Source: Isoetes taiwanensis (taxonomy: Eukaryota; Streptophyta; Lycopodiopsida; Isoetales; Isoetaceae). From it: a DNA stretch of 64,000 nucleotides. The stretch's first letter is position 1. Each line of letters opens with the position of its first letter. Below, piece by piece: positions 23,884-36,667 of this stretch. The stretch spans positions 6,393,012 to 6,457,011 of the forward strand of contig JAJEKV010000046.1 of NCBI GenBank assembly GCA_021234155.1, read 5' to 3'. The notes under the pieces were generated by a model that did no database searches, was not told the DNA's origin, and worked only from the letters and a program-made list of their open reading frames with translations. The position numbers were made by a program, and so were the translations under genes.

Positions 23884-26100
23884 TAGGTTCATCCGACTTT
23901 GTTTGACTCCACAGACCTATTGGTCAGATATTTGTATTGTGAAAAAAAGCTCTTTCTCTGCACGTTGCTTTGGCTGGTACCTTTCTTCCATTGCTCACAA
24001 TTACATCACAAAACTCTGCATTTGGAGCAGGTAATCAGTGAAAAGAATAAATACAGGATGAATCTCGTGGTGAAATGATATCTGATAGGATATTATGGTA
24101 AGTGATCCATGAAGCCTAAATGTCTGACCCATGCTAGCTTTGTATGCCACTTCATCAGTGTAATACGTAACAGTAATCTGTAATATCAAAATAATTATAA
24201 GTTCCATCAGCATCCAAAATAGGACAATGGGGCTGTTTAGAAACTCACATTGTGTAAAAGCATCAGAAGTCTTGTGAGTTTTGGCATGCTTCCTCTAACG
24301 ATGCTCCAAATTGCAACCTAACGAACTTAGAAGAAACAAAGCTTCTGGTCCAAAAACACGTGCCTCTAGAATCATCTCTTCTTAAGCTTTGCATTGCTTC
24401 AATCAGCAGAGATGTGCATTAACAAATTTGCGTTCAGAGATTGCTCTATCCTGAAATGTCCAATCTGCATCTTTGTGTTGCATCACATTGGCATTATAAA
24501 GAAAACTGAACATCATATCACATGGCCTTCAAACAAAAAAATTGACCCTGCCATCTCTTTTAACGGCTCATATGTGTTCAATTGACCCTGCCATATTTGC
24601 TAGCAGCTCATAGATAAAAATCCATTGGTATAACACGACTTATAGAAAACTTCAAAAACATACCTCAGAATCATTCAGAATTAGATGCCAGGCCCGATCT
24701 CTTGGATGCCAGGCCCGACCTCTCGGCCAAACCACCGGGAGCATTCCATTCTACTGCGTTTGCCCATGTATTGTAAATCTGAAACCTAGCCAGGCGGGTG
24801 CAAATCCGACTAATATAAGAAATGAAGAGTGCAGTATAAGGATCAAGGATGAAGCTGCTTGATCGTTCGTGGCAAGAGGAAGAAGATCATCATTGCCCGA
24901 GGAAGACATCGCCATGGAAAAAAACGGTTTCTCTTCTAACGTGGAGATAATCAACGAACCAAAAAACCCTAAAAAAATTAGACGCGCGAGATTTTGCGCA
25001 CAGATTATCCCAAAACTCCTTTATTACTATATATAGATAGATATAGATTATTGAGATTATTCCAATTGCCATTACATGAGAAATACATATTATTTATGAG
25101 AACTTTATACAAAGTTCATCTGATAAAAGCAAAAGGCATCAGTTTCTATGAGGCTTTCTGGAAGGAAGTGGAAGGAGCAATTTTTGGGCAGTGAAGTTTG
25201 GAGCATGATATCTCGGCGACCCGAGATCCAATTCAGGTAATTTTTACTTCACTGGAAAAATTTTTGAATCAGCTTTTCGGATTGAGTTTGATCAGGTCGA
25301 AATTCATCTGCATGACAGAGTTATGACAGAAATAATGATGATGGCTCAGGATTGACTCCACATGTATCTTCTTCCATAGATTGATTCTTGGGGCTAGAAG
25401 CCGGTCTTTTGAGGCACAAGTATCTACAAGGGGTCCATACTTGAAAGGATTCTTGGGTGGGTGGTTTCAAGCTTACACCAGGGATGTTTTGTGGCTCTGT
25501 GGATTAGTGCTAACTATTGTGATTATATGAAAAGACATGGATTGATTGTGAAATTTATACGGATCCTGTTTCTCTTTTTTTCATTCACTTCCTTTTTTTC
25601 TCCTCCTTTTTTGTTTCCTGTTTTATCTTTCATTTTCCTTTTTTTGGGTTGCCCCTAGGGGGCAAACCCTTGTTTATGTGGGTTTGTGGCATATCCTAAG
25701 TATATGCTAGAATATACCTAGGATATGTCGATGACTGCTCCAAACCCATTGTTGCCTGTAAATTGGCGGTCATCGGGCTATGGCAGCAGCAGGAAGGCCC
25801 ACAAACAGAATGCCCTTGCCCTGTGGCATAGCCGCATTGCTTAGGGTTTAGTCGGCTCAGCAAATCATGCTGTCTACTTTGGAAGTCGAATATTTGAGAG
25901 GTACATCTCAAAGTCGAATACCTATTTAGATTGTGCAAGCCAAATACATTGAAAAAGTTCTGTTCGCCATCTCTAAAGTCGCATTTCTTGTCGTAAATAG
26001 CTCGATTGATGGTTTTGTTCCCAGTCAGCTCCAATACAGGTATGATTTCTTCTTTCAGTTCTTATCTTATGATGTTCTTAATGCTTTTGGAGAGGTTCTT
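23884..26100. other. Region with no clear gene
   Basis: No gene is recognised. A minus-strand ORF reading down from about 24915 (MAMSSSGNDDLLPLATNDQA...) has a hydrophobic stretch like a signal or membrane segment, but I cannot assign it. At 24688-24723 a 20-base unit containing GATGCCAGGCCCGA is duplicated. A short inverted repeat ATCTCGG-CGA-CCCGAGAT lies near 25211-25228. Confidence 0.4.
25649..25710. repeat. Dispersed repeat copy 1 (near-palindromic TTGCCCC...GGGGCAA)
   Basis: The block starting TTGCCCCTAGGGGGCAA continues with AAACCC...GGGTTT and GGCATAT. It is repeated with minor changes at 28091-28150 on the same strand. It is probably the same part of two copies of one repeat family. 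Confidence 0.75.
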
Positions 26101-26109
26101 AGCAAGACT

Positions 26110-26685
26110 AGACTCTACAATTTATAAAGCAAGGTTAAACAATGATTCTCTAGGAGGTTGCTTCACGGGACTTGAAGATTATATGAAGACTGTTCAGTAA
26201 TTTGCTGTGGTAAGGCACAGAAATTTGGTACCTCTTAGAGCTTACTGTCATGACACAAAGGCTGTTGGGCTTACACCATCTCAACAACTGGCAGTAGTAG
26301 TCTCTTTTGCCTTCTATTCTCCATGGAATCTATTTTCTGGTGTGAGTATGAACCTAGTATTTAGTGTGGATGTACAAGTTTGCATCATAAATTGGCATTT
26401 TGTTTTCTCTTGCATAGGATGCCTGGTTGGTGGGTATGGTTCTATTGGATCAGCCCTGTTGCATGGACTCTATATGGCCTGTTTGTTTCTCAACTTGGAG
26501 ATGACACAACAGTTATGATGGTCCCTGACTATGAAAGGATTAGTGTCAAGGACTTTTTGGGGGTCTATTTTGGCTTCAGGCATGATTTCCTAGGAGTGTG
26601 TGTTGCTGTTCTTGTTGGCTTCGTTTTTTTCTTTTGGTTTGTATTTGCTTTTTCCATCAAGGTTATTAACTTCCAGAGAAGGTGA
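26110..26685 (+). pseudogene. Chimeric fragment: LRR-receptor kinase piece joined to the C-terminus of a PDR-type ABCG transporter
   Basis: The upstream part reads VVRHRNLVPLRAYCHDTK (26207-26262), a hallmark of the kinase N-lobe of LRR receptor-like kinases. A weaker match, ARLNNDSLGG...EDYMKTV, precedes it. Without a break the frame continues as AVGLTPSQQLAVVVSFAFYS then WNLFSG, which is the last membrane region of PDR/ABCG full-size exporters. After an intron-like gap, 26418-26685 reads MPGWWVWFYWISPVAWTLYG and ends VFAFSIKVINFQRR before TGA, the usual C-terminal end of these exporters. The second part does not join in phase with the first, and the IIPRP stretch normally between them is missing. 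The rest of both genes is absent. Confidence 0.75.
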
Positions 26686-28090
26686 GAAAGGGCACCATTT
26701 GCTGTAAATGCCATCAAAGAATAAGAAGAAATTTCGTTATGTACAGTCATCCTTATTTGAATAAATTTGGAAACATCAAGCCTCAAAGATCTTATCTGTA
26801 TGTACAGCCCAAAACTTTTTATGTTGCAGAAACATTGATTGATGCACGGGGATGCTTCATGTGACAATGGAAACTTCACAAGTCCCTCACATTGCATTTA
26901 TATTTTGAGTCTCTGCCATTGTCATGTGCCTTTCAAGCCGTGTCATTTGAGTTGGATTGATAGTTTCATCTGAATCCGAGTTGGATTGATAATGTCATCT
27001 GAAGACCCTCATGCTTCCTTCAACCATGGCCTGTTATCGTCGATGTATGTTGCTGCCGCACTTGGCAGGTTGCAAATCTGTAACAAATGTCATGTCTTAC
27101 AACAACAAGAGATTAAATTTGTTCTTGGAAAGACATAACGAAATCCTCACAGTTACCAGAATATACTACCTAGGAGAGTCAGTTTCAAGTTAAATTATGT
27201 TATCTCTCCCTCAAAACAGGAAGAGATGGTTTTGTCTGTAAAGATGAAGGCCAGGTTGGATGTCATGGGAGGTGGATAGCTACATTTCAAAGAAAGCACT
27301 GCATACCGAAGACGATCTTGCTTGAATTAGATGACTCAAATATAAGTTCATAGTGTTAAAGGGACATTGTGGCTAATATGGTGGCAGTCAGAATTCTTAC
27401 GAATGATTTCCTATGGGCAGAACCTTCGCCAGCGGATGTCAAACAATCAAGCTGTTGGAAAAGGATTTTTCTTGGGTTCAGAACACTCTGATTCTCGAAA
27501 AAGGAAAGATGGAAATATGGTCTTTTATTGAAGCATTGCTTACTGCAACTTCCATGGTATCGTAAATTTATGTATTTTTCCTGCTACAGTTCTATGCTTA
27601 GATGGTGCAATATGTCATCTTCATGCTATTTTCTTCAGAAATGAAACTGCGTTGTTAGTTTTTAGCTAATGAAACAAAATTGAGATAGATATGAACCATT
27701 CTATATAATCGAACATTATTTACAAAGAAGATATGTATGGACTATTTTATGACAATGTTGTCAAATGGAGAAAAGTATGTTTGTTGCAAGCTTAAGTATG
27801 TAGTCAGTTGTCGATTGCTTGCTGGAATGATGTTGAAGAAAAGAGTTGTCGATTGGACAAGTATTTAAATGCAAGCGTACCAGAGTATGGACGATATTAT
27901 AAAACTTTTTTTACGCCTTTGATAATAAATTGTCTTCTATATCTGTTCAGATAGGCCCCGACATGTATATTTTTTCTATTATCTAAGATTAAGTCTATAT
28001 AGAATCTAATGTAGTTGTTTTGATGCTGAATTCAAGGCTTAGAGTTTGCAAATGAATGAAGACATTATTTTTGTATCAACCATTTTTGGA
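26686..28090. other. Region without recognisable gene
   Basis: AT-rich sequence following the ABCG C-terminal fragment. I see only short ORFs. Confidence 0.5.
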
Positions 28091-28150
28091 TTGCCCCTGG
28101 GGGGCAAACCCTTGCTCATATGGGTTTTTGGCATATTCCAGGTATTTCAT
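28091..28150. repeat. Dispersed repeat copy 2
   Basis: Starts TTGCCCCTGGGGGGCAA and matches the block at 25649-25710 over about 60 bases. Confidence 0.75.
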
Positions 28151-28169
28151 TCTTAACAAAACTTAGAAC

Positions 28170-28470
28170 TCCAAACCTCATCCTTTACATCAGGATGCAA
28201 TCTCGAAATCATGTATTGGTCATGGAGATGAGATTTGATCTCTTGCGAGAGATCTGTGGTAGGAGTACACACACCTCTCAAAACCACCTGACATATGTGC
28301 TTCCACACCACCTTCTGCGAGAAAAAAGGCAGAGCAAGGCTTCTGACTTGTGTGATGTGTATGAAAGGAGGTCCGGACCTTTGTCCAAATGGGACAGAAA
28401 TGATCACATAAAAGGAAGCAATGCTCGAAGGACTCCGAGTCAGCCTTGCAGATTGGATAGAAAGGGATAA
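28170..28470 (-). pseudogene. LINE reverse-transcriptase zinc-binding domain fragment
   Basis: The minus strand reads YPICKADSESFEHCFLLCDH followed by PIWTKV. The C-x2-C, H-C-F-x2-C pattern is that of the zinc-binding region found after the reverse transcriptase in plant L1-type LINEs. No RT lies upstream, and the frame breaks soon after, so it is an isolated remnant. Confidence 0.7.
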
Positions 28471-31433
28471 CATCGGGCTTAAAAAATAGGGAATTTTAAA
28501 ATTGGTTTTCAGCACCCTATACACCATCTGTTAGAGAAGAATAGACTGTAAAAGTTTCGAACCAATTGTTTATATCAGGAAATATCAATTGTAAATTGCC
28601 ACATGGACTCGGTAGCAGTATTGGGTCATAGTGGGAATGTTGTCAGCAACAATTCTATAACGAGCCTGGCGGGTTAGCGGACAATTGATATAAGTAAATT
28701 AATACAATTTAGTATGATTATGAGGGACCATTAAACTAATACTAGAGTTGGGCAAATACATACATGGTATATATATGATGTTTATACAGAAAATCTATAA
28801 ATACTAAATTGTAGAGGAATTGAGGTTCTTCGCTCTGAAGAAAACCTTTTGAGGAGGAGTTTCTGTGAAGGAGATTTGGAGTGTGAGCAGGACAATTGCA
28901 AAGACAACGTAATCAGATGGGTGGTTGATAGCTTACACCGGGGATGATAGTATGATTAAGTGATTCAGGCTAAGAATTAGTTATGAAGCTAACAGGGTGC
29001 AATTTATAAGTAATAATTTAATGGGAAGAATTTGTATTGTAATATTATTGAAGCTGAAGGATACGTTTGTGTAAAGAATAGGGGAAGGATGGAAGAGCCA
29101 TCAGAGGCAGATTGAACAAGAGGATAAATAAAGGATGTTTAAGGGTTTAGGATTTCTTTAAGGGAAAGAAAACAGAAGGAAGAAGGAGACTGTAATTAAC
29201 TGTGAACTGAGGCATGATGTCCAGACCCCACGATCAGAACAGCCGGATTGGCCTGGGAGATGGCCGAAATTGGTACAGAAGGAGAAATTTTAATGTTGGA
29301 AGCTCAAATAAACCCTAGATTGCGACCGAGCTGCCATAGCTAGAGCTGTGAAATGGCGTTGCCATGGCGCCAGAACGACCTGAAGAGGTCGGAACTGAGG
29401 CCACCAGGGCCGATTTGGAATCTTAGGCCTCTGAGAGGCCGGATTCAAGAGGATATCGAAGGCCTTGATGCCTTCTTTGGAGCTGCTGGCCGTGACCTGT
29501 TAGGGTCGAAGACGAGCCTGAAAAACAAATAAAAGAAATCAAAGTTAGGTTAAGAACTAAAAACAAAATAACTAATACTTAGGGCTAAATAGTAATGCTA
29601 AGGTCAAATAAACAGACACCATGGGGTTGCCATGGAACTTAGATCTGTTAGCTAGGGTTTTGGAGGCTGGGCTAGTGATGCTAAAGGAGATGCTGGTAAC
29701 ACTAAGTCAATATTTGCATATTAAATTATGTAGTTACAATGTAATTACGGAACCATGGTCGTCCTCCTTAAATTATTATTAATATGAAGCTTGGGTAAGG
29801 AAATGGAATGTAACGGAAATAGAAGGGAAACCTACTTTATAACTACAAGAAACTTAGCCGCGAACGTTTCTCTTCACCAGCTCATCTATACGTGGTAGAA
29901 CATGCAGAATTTGAACCTGCGTTTTGTTGCCTTGTGTTCAATGCCTGCATGATAGAAGAATATTGACCATAACGACTTGTTAAGAAAGATGTTTTGCATT
30001 AAATCAAAAGAATCTAAGTTCCGAACATACAAAAATTGAACTGTGTTTGAGCATGGGGAATTCTAACCTCTGTAGTTTAAGGAGCCCTATAAATACTGGT
30101 CCATGGATAGATCTAAACTTAAGTCTTTAGGCCACGTTCGACCCTTAAAAATTCGGCCATTCCAAAAAATTTCCGATAGCCAAAAAATATTCCCGGCGTT
30201 TAATGGTTAGGGCAAATTCGAATTTCGAACCCTGATTCTAACAAACAATTTCTGCAAGCCTCTAATTACAACACGGTCATACGGAAAAAAGGTGACGAAG
30301 AAGCTATTGATATAATTATTGAAACAGCGAAGAGCGAAACATTTCTCAGCAGAGGCAGTGTCATGACATGCCACAACCAAATGTCTAACTCACAAAACTG
30401 AAGGTCACAATTAAGATGATCGTTATTATTTGTTTAATAACATGCAAGTTAATAACATACAGTAAACAAAGTAGGATAAAAGGATGGAAGCTAAATATGT
30501 CAGAAATACAGGCAATATATTATTATACCACTGCAACTAGAGCAATAAAAGCATTTCTGCATTTGTGGCTTTTAATGCATTTCTCTTTTCATGCTGGATT
30601 GCAATTCTGTAGTAGCGGGAACCGGCATGTTGGAAATATGTTCTTGGGATTTTTCGATCAATTTCAATTTGGAATATGGAGCCAATGTGATGGATTTGGG
30701 CAAACTCTTGTTTTTCATCAATAGGACGGATCTGTTAGCCTTGAAGGCATATGAAAATTTTCTTTCAGTGGGTAAACCTTGTGCATAGAGTCATCCGTGT
30801 TTTCGGTTCTTTCTTTTTTATAGATTCGAGAATTTGGTACATTTTTTAACCATTCTCTTTAAAATTCTTCGCTCTTTGCAGATCTCAAACTTATCAGAAA
30901 TCCACCCAGTTTCTAAAGACCCGGCAGTAATTCGTGTGTCAGATATATCGAATATGCAAGTAGATTGTTTAAGTAGATTGTTTGATGTCAAGTCTTTTGG
31001 GTTTCGTACATTAACGCTGCTTAGGATTGTTGTTGATTAACGCTGCTTAGGATTGTTGTTGATGACAAATAAGTTATGATTCTAAATTTTCTTATCCCAC
31101 AAATAACAGTTTTAGAATGTGTTTCATGAGTGCTGACATGATCTCGAACACTACAGCCAATGTAGCAAAAGTTCTCTTCACATTGAGTTTATATTATACC
31201 ATAATTCAGAGATATACGTAGCTGTGAAAACTGATAACCTAAAACTTGTAAAACAGGCAATTGATGATGTGCATGCTTTGAAGGCGTAAGGAAGAAAAAT
31301 TATTGTAAAGAAATATTTCGGATAGAAAACCTAGCAAAAGACATGAACATTCAGACAATTTGCAAAAAAAAGGAAGAAAACTACTTCCCCCACCTCATCA
31401 AAACTGTGCATGATATCAAAGGCAAGGACAGAC
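28471..31433. other. Non-coding, repeat-like region
   Basis: No gene is recognised. A phrase near 28670 (TAACGAGCCTGGCGGGTTAGC) resembles one near 13466 (TAACGAGTTTGGCCCGTTAGC), so both may be ends of one repeat family. The GGTGG...GCTTACACC phrase near 28920 resembles one near 25456. Confidence 0.45.
29847..29950. repeat. Dispersed repeat, copy A
   Basis: Shares ACAAGAAACTTA, CCGCGAACGTTTCTCTTC and following sequence with 33738-33862. Confidence 0.75.
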
Positions 31434-31795
31434 CTGTGTCAAGTACAATGGCCGTCCTCCTGACTCTGCTGAGAAGGCCAAAACCTCAACAACATATTCC
31501 CTTCCCACTACAATGTGCCATGGCGTACTGGAAGATACAATGCTGGTGTCTATGTCAAGCGGGATATTTGGTCGTCTTCCTAAAGAGGACAGAGGTGATA
31601 ACACTAAACGCAGATTGGATGGAATCATGACATGAACTGTGGAGATTTGATGATGTCCTTTAACTCTTATATCCTCAACCAAAACACTTGTGGCACCAAG
31701 TTCATTTGCAAATAGCAGCCCCTTATGCTGGTCAATCAATGCCACAGAAGCATTGGTGACAAACCATTGGTGGTATCGTGATGGTAACTGCACAG
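31434..31795 (-). pseudogene. Isolated exon-sized fragment of gp210/NUP210 nuclear pore membrane glycoprotein
   Basis: gp210 is the large membrane protein of the nuclear pore. The minus strand starts after an acceptor TTTCAG with VQLPSRYHQWFVTNASVAL and continues with ATSVLVEDIRVKGHHQIST then WHIVVGREYVVEVLAF. It ends PLYLTQ before GTCTGT, a possible donor. I recognise this as the region of plant gp210 with PSRYHxW, VIVEDTRVAGH and WYVVSGRQYLI. The reading frame is open throughout and both edges look like splice sites, so it may be a true exon. However, I found no other gp210 exon in the several kb on either side, so I call it a gene fragment. Confidence 0.75.
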
Positions 31796-32694
31796 CTGAA
31801 AGAGAAAGCATGAGGATCAATGCTAGTCAGACATTTGAGATAAGCTTAATAGGAACATCAAAAATGAGTTACAGAAAGAAAAGAACCATTATCACCAACA
31901 CATAACCAATGATACAGTGTCGTGTATAAACATTCCTATCTAGGCAAAATACCTTGACCAATTTTAAGACTGCTTGTCCTTCCAAGGAGTTAACAACTAG
32001 TTGCTTCAATTTCCTGAGCCGGTCACATTGTATACGCTTCTTTTTCATAGACATACACAGTGGCACATGTCCAATAAGAGAACTTAGGGATATTGCATGG
32101 CCTTTGGAAAGGCAGTGCACTCATGCTAGATAATTAGCATAAAGAATCAACATATTTTGAGTTCATCATCACCTTTGTCCAATCTTAAATTGATGAGTAG
32201 AAAAATCAATTAACCCCATGCGACATATGCCAAGGCATCTTTTGATTGTCAGACATGAAAAGTCTTGCTAACAAGTCATACAATAGTCAATCATATATTT
32301 GCGTCAATGTGCTCTCTGAATCATGACAAAAACTCTCACTCACTTGTCAGATAATGTTGCCATATATTTAACTAAAGATTTCGCTTAATGCTAGTTATAG
32401 TGCATTTAGAGATCAGTAGTAGAGATATACATGGGTGGCACACAAAATCAAGAAGTTTTGGCAGCGTTATTTGGTAGGACCTTTAAAGCAATTCAAGTCA
32501 AGAACCAAGATACCTTAATAGCAAGCTGTTCACTCTAATTCTTGACAGGGTATATCTTCTTCATTCCTTTGAAACTAACAAGAGTACTGTACTGCTGAAA
32601 GGGCATGGGCATTTTTCAAGAGGAGCAACCGAATTAGAGAACATCAATAGCTGTCTAGTATTCTATCCTAAGTGGTTGCTTGCATAAATACCAG

Positions 32695-33432
32695 CCTCGA
32701 TTTCCTTCACCAAATTCTTCAAAAATTTGGCAGTGCTTGAGAATTCAAACAGGAAAGGCAATCCAGATGCTTTTCTGCCTCATGCATTCTAAAGAAAAAA
32801 ATGGGCACTGTGCTAAATTTCAGAAACAGTACTTATCTAAGAAATTTTTAATATTTTCATACCTGAGCTTATTGCGCTGCAAATATGAAGCAAGGCACAA
32901 AGGGATATCATGTTGAAGCTCTATAGACACTAGAACAGAGAAAAAACTCGTTATCAAAAGCCGAATGGACGGAAACAACAAATGATCACCGGAAGAATGA
33001 ATTAAGAGGCAAAAATTTGCAGAAAGGGGCGAAAATGCCAACTCTGCATCTTCTCGCAGAGAAGGATCAATATGCAAAGTGCCCTCGATTTCCTTCACCA
33101 AATTCTTCAAAAATTTGGCAGTGCTTGAGAATTCAAACAGGAAATGCAATCCAGATGCTTTTCTTCTGCCTCATGCATTCTAAAGAAAAAAATGGGCACT
33201 GTGCTAAATTTCAGAAACAGTAGCATTATCTAAGAAATTTTTAATATTTTCATACCTGAGCTTATTGCACTGCAAATATGAAGCAAGGCACAAAGGGATA
33301 TCATGTTGAAGCTCTATAGGCACTAGAACAGAGAAAAAACTCGTTATCAAAAGCCGAATGGACGGAAACAACAAATGATCACCGGAAGAATGAATTAAGA
33401 GGCAAAAATTCGCAGAAAGGGGCAAAAATGCC
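32695..33432. repeat. Tandem duplication of a ~345-bp unit
   Basis: Copy 1 (32695-33039) and copy 2 (33083-33432) start CCTCGATTTCCTTCACC and end AATGCC, with few differences. The minus strand of each carries an ORF containing STAKFLKNLVKEIEG that I do not recognise. Confidence 0.93.
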
Positions 33433-36125
33433 TGATTTAATCCAACCAGAAGCAGAAAAAAGGCTACCCAGATCCGAAAATCAGACGAAATAGAAGATTG
33501 AGCGGGCCTCCCCGAGGACCGAAGAAGGATTTGCCAGCTCCAGATCCGGCATAACTTACCCCAAATCCGACTGACAGAGCAGGGGATTCGATTGCTTCCA
33601 AAGCAAGAATCCTGTCGATTTTCTTTTTAATTTTCATTCATGTTTTTTTTAAGGACACGTGTCTCTCCCAGGTTTTTTTTGCATCAAACAAAATAGGAAG
33701 GGAGCATGCTTTATATATGGTTTGATAACTACGTTAATAGTACAAGAAACTTATCGGCGGCCTATCGGCCGCCGCGAACGTTTCTCTTCCCCAACTCGTC
33801 TATACACGCTAGAACATGCACAATTTGAATCATCATTTCTTTGTCTTGTGTTCAGTGCCCGCGTAATGTCCTACCCAGGGACATTCCCCCTACCAAAATA
33901 CCTATCTTACTGGGCAGCTCGCCACTTAGCCGATGGGACCCAGTTCATAAATTTGCAAGCCCATTATTTTCTATAATAATCTCTGCTTATCCCCCCCTAG
34001 CGAACATTTATCTCCGCCGACTCACTCATTGCTAGAATTAGAATAGTTGTGGTTGATTTAGTTTTGTGCACTCAATTAAATAGAAAAAATAATGTCTACG
34101 TGATCAATCCTTTAAAAAACTCAAAATTTCCAAGGGTTATAAATTGGATTGGCTGAAAAGCTAAATACGAATGCAGTTTATTTTTTGGAAAAACGTTAGA
34201 TATTTTTGTAAACCAAGTGTCCATAGCAGCAACTATAGATCAGCGCCATGGTCATAAGATATCAAGGACCAAAACCCGAGCACAACCACCATGTTGGCTA
34301 ACTAGCATGTTGGCTAACCAGCATTGTAGCTTCTGCTTTCCATCCCCATACATATACATTTTTTTATCTCTACATAAAACATTTTCCAAGTTATCCCTTC
34401 TTCTTGATAAGAATTAATCAAGCTGATAATATTCTTTAACAACCATCACCTAATAGGACTGGATTCAAGGGAATATCGGGGGGGGGACTAAAAAGAGATT
34501 TCAGCCATACATTGTAATAGAGAACTATATGGTGTATAAACTTTGAAAAGCCATAGAGAAACAACTTCCTAAAAGCATATTACCTGTTTATTCCCAATAG
34601 AAACAAATCCAAATCCTCTAGAACGTGCCGAAGATTAACCCGCATAACTCTACCATCTGTCTGCCACACAACACAGTAAGAGAAGTTTAATGCCAAGCTC
34701 ATTAACTCGTTACGAGATACTAAGAATGCAAAATTAAGTTCCAACGAATAAGAGCAGCTCAAACACAAAGAAAGAACATCAATAATGTCTAGAGCATTTG
34801 CACAATCAGCAATACTCTCAAAGTTTAGCCTAAGCTTAAAGCGCAGATAAACGCACGGATTGACATTCTAGACATGTGCTAGACATCTCCAAGCACTATT
34901 GCACATCAGATTAATGAGAATATAGATGCCAATCTCACTATCTCATGACAAACTAAGAATGCAAAATTAAGTTTAAAAAAACTAACGCGCAGCTTGAGTA
35001 CAAAGAAAGGTTAGTCAAAAAATGGACTTATATACAGAACAACAAATAGATATCTATTATGCTTTGGTTGTGCAGAGCCATATATAAAGCAAGATAATGC
35101 AACAAATACTTTTAAATGTCACAATGATAAGCTACATACCTCTAATTGACCTCCAAACGTGATGCTACTACATCCATTATTTGCTAACTCTCTATCTGTA
35201 TCATGCACCTTTCTGCTTTGATTGTCTATGCACGGAAAACAAAAAACATGTCAATGCAATGCATGTGTCCAAGCAAGATCCAAGCAAAAGAAAAAAAAGA
35301 GCTCGTCAGCATTGTACAAACAATCTCCAACATAAGGTTGTTCTTGCGTTCAAGAACCATACTCTGGCAAGATGGATTAATTTTCTATCAAGTCTCAGAT
35401 TGGGTATTCATACCTTCAAAATTTATGGCATGCATTTGAAGCCAAGCTTTAGGACAACAATATTCGAAGCTTAAGGTGGGAAAGATCTTGCATTTAAGAC
35501 GTCAAAGCATCTTTGCAAAGCAGCAGCCGAGTCCATCCAAGCATCTATCGCACATTCATTGCAAAAACAGATAAAAACAGAGTAAATTTAATTTCAGACC
35601 ACAAAAATGCGAGCAAAATCTTAAATTTTGAAAGCCTCACGAGCTTGAAAACCAAACTGGGAGAATTGTCCCATCGACAACAAAGGCTTTGCAGTAAAAC
35701 TTCTGAATTTGTTGGTTAATAAATCAGCGAAGTTTTTGAAATCGCTAACTTGCACGAATGCATTAAACCTCCGGGCTAAAATCAAGCGGCTTGATCGCCC
35801 TTTTTTCTAAGAGCGGACTCTCCATCTCGAAAAATTCTACGCTTTTAAATTAGTTCCCCGACACGGCTTCATACGCCTCCTTGTTTCCAAATACATTCTA
35901 ACACACCGGCTATGGCTTGAAGTGGCAAATCAAAATGAAGAAAGCAAGCAGAAGAAATGGAACCTGCATAAAATCGATGTCTTCCCTGTTGAACGTAGAA
36001 CCCAAGCTCAGCTATGGTGCCTTTAGGATCTCCACCGCAGTTATTCCGACCCCTCTGAAACACCATTGCAGACCAGAACTAAATATGCTCCAGAAGCAAG
36101 TTCTTGCCCTGACAGAAAAAGCGTG
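33433..36125. other. Region without clear gene
   Basis: Mostly AT-rich. It contains copy B of a dispersed repeat (33738-33862). Minus-strand pieces such as TDGRVMRVNLRHVLEDLDLF (about 34600-34670) and SSITFGGQLE (about 35150) look exon-like, but I cannot place them. Confidence 0.4.
33738..33862. repeat. Dispersed repeat, copy B, with added hairpin
   Basis: Matches 29847-29950. It has an extra perfect hairpin at 33755-33774 (CGGCGGCC-TATC-GGCCGCCG) that copy A lacks. Confidence 0.75.
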
Positions 36126-36667
36126 CTAGCGTAGGTATAACCCAAACTCACCTGATGGAGAAAACCTCACAATGTTGACTGTTGCACTACGATAAGAAAG
36201 ATCGGCGATTCCACATCTGCTCTTAACTACTACGCCCACCATGAAGATGCTTCCATGGCGCTCAATATGGCCGGAAACCGCAGATTCCTGCCCATTTTTG
36301 CTGTGATTTTGGACCAAGTTGATTCTGCGATTGTCTATGCCACGATTTTGTGAGGAATTCCATGGGCAGATTGGGTTGTGCAATACATAACCCCTTTGAA
36401 TCGTTGCCTGCCCTGCTGGGATTGTTGTTTTGTAGAGATTATCCACCGGAATAATGCTTGTAGGCTAATCTCCCATTTCTTGGTGCAGGAATCATAGACC
36501 TCTGTAGTGCGGTCCCAATCATCCCCTGCAACCACCACTTTGTAGGATTTTTGTGCTGAATCCACAAAGCAATAGGTCAGGCTTTGCCGTTGCAACAAAA
36601 AATCAAGCAACAAATGGACCCAATGGCATTCCGAAACAACGCCTCTGCGCACCACAGCAGGGCCCAA
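36126..36667 (-). pseudogene. F-box/kelch-repeat protein relic
   Basis: Plant F-box/kelch proteins are substrate adaptors of SCF ubiquitin ligases. The minus strand reads SYKVVVAGDDWDRTTEVYDS then CTKKWEI, a typical kelch blade. It is followed by GVMYCTTQS, then in another frame ESTWSKITAKM, and in another HGSIFMVGVVVKS, all in the order expected of consecutive blades. At least two frameshifts and one stop separate them, and no F-box was seen. Confidence 0.7.

Noticed and set aside
25649-25672. TTGCCCCTAGGGGGCAA as a transcription terminator
   Set aside because: Intrinsic hairpin terminators do not apply to plant nuclear genes; the block is a dispersed repeat.
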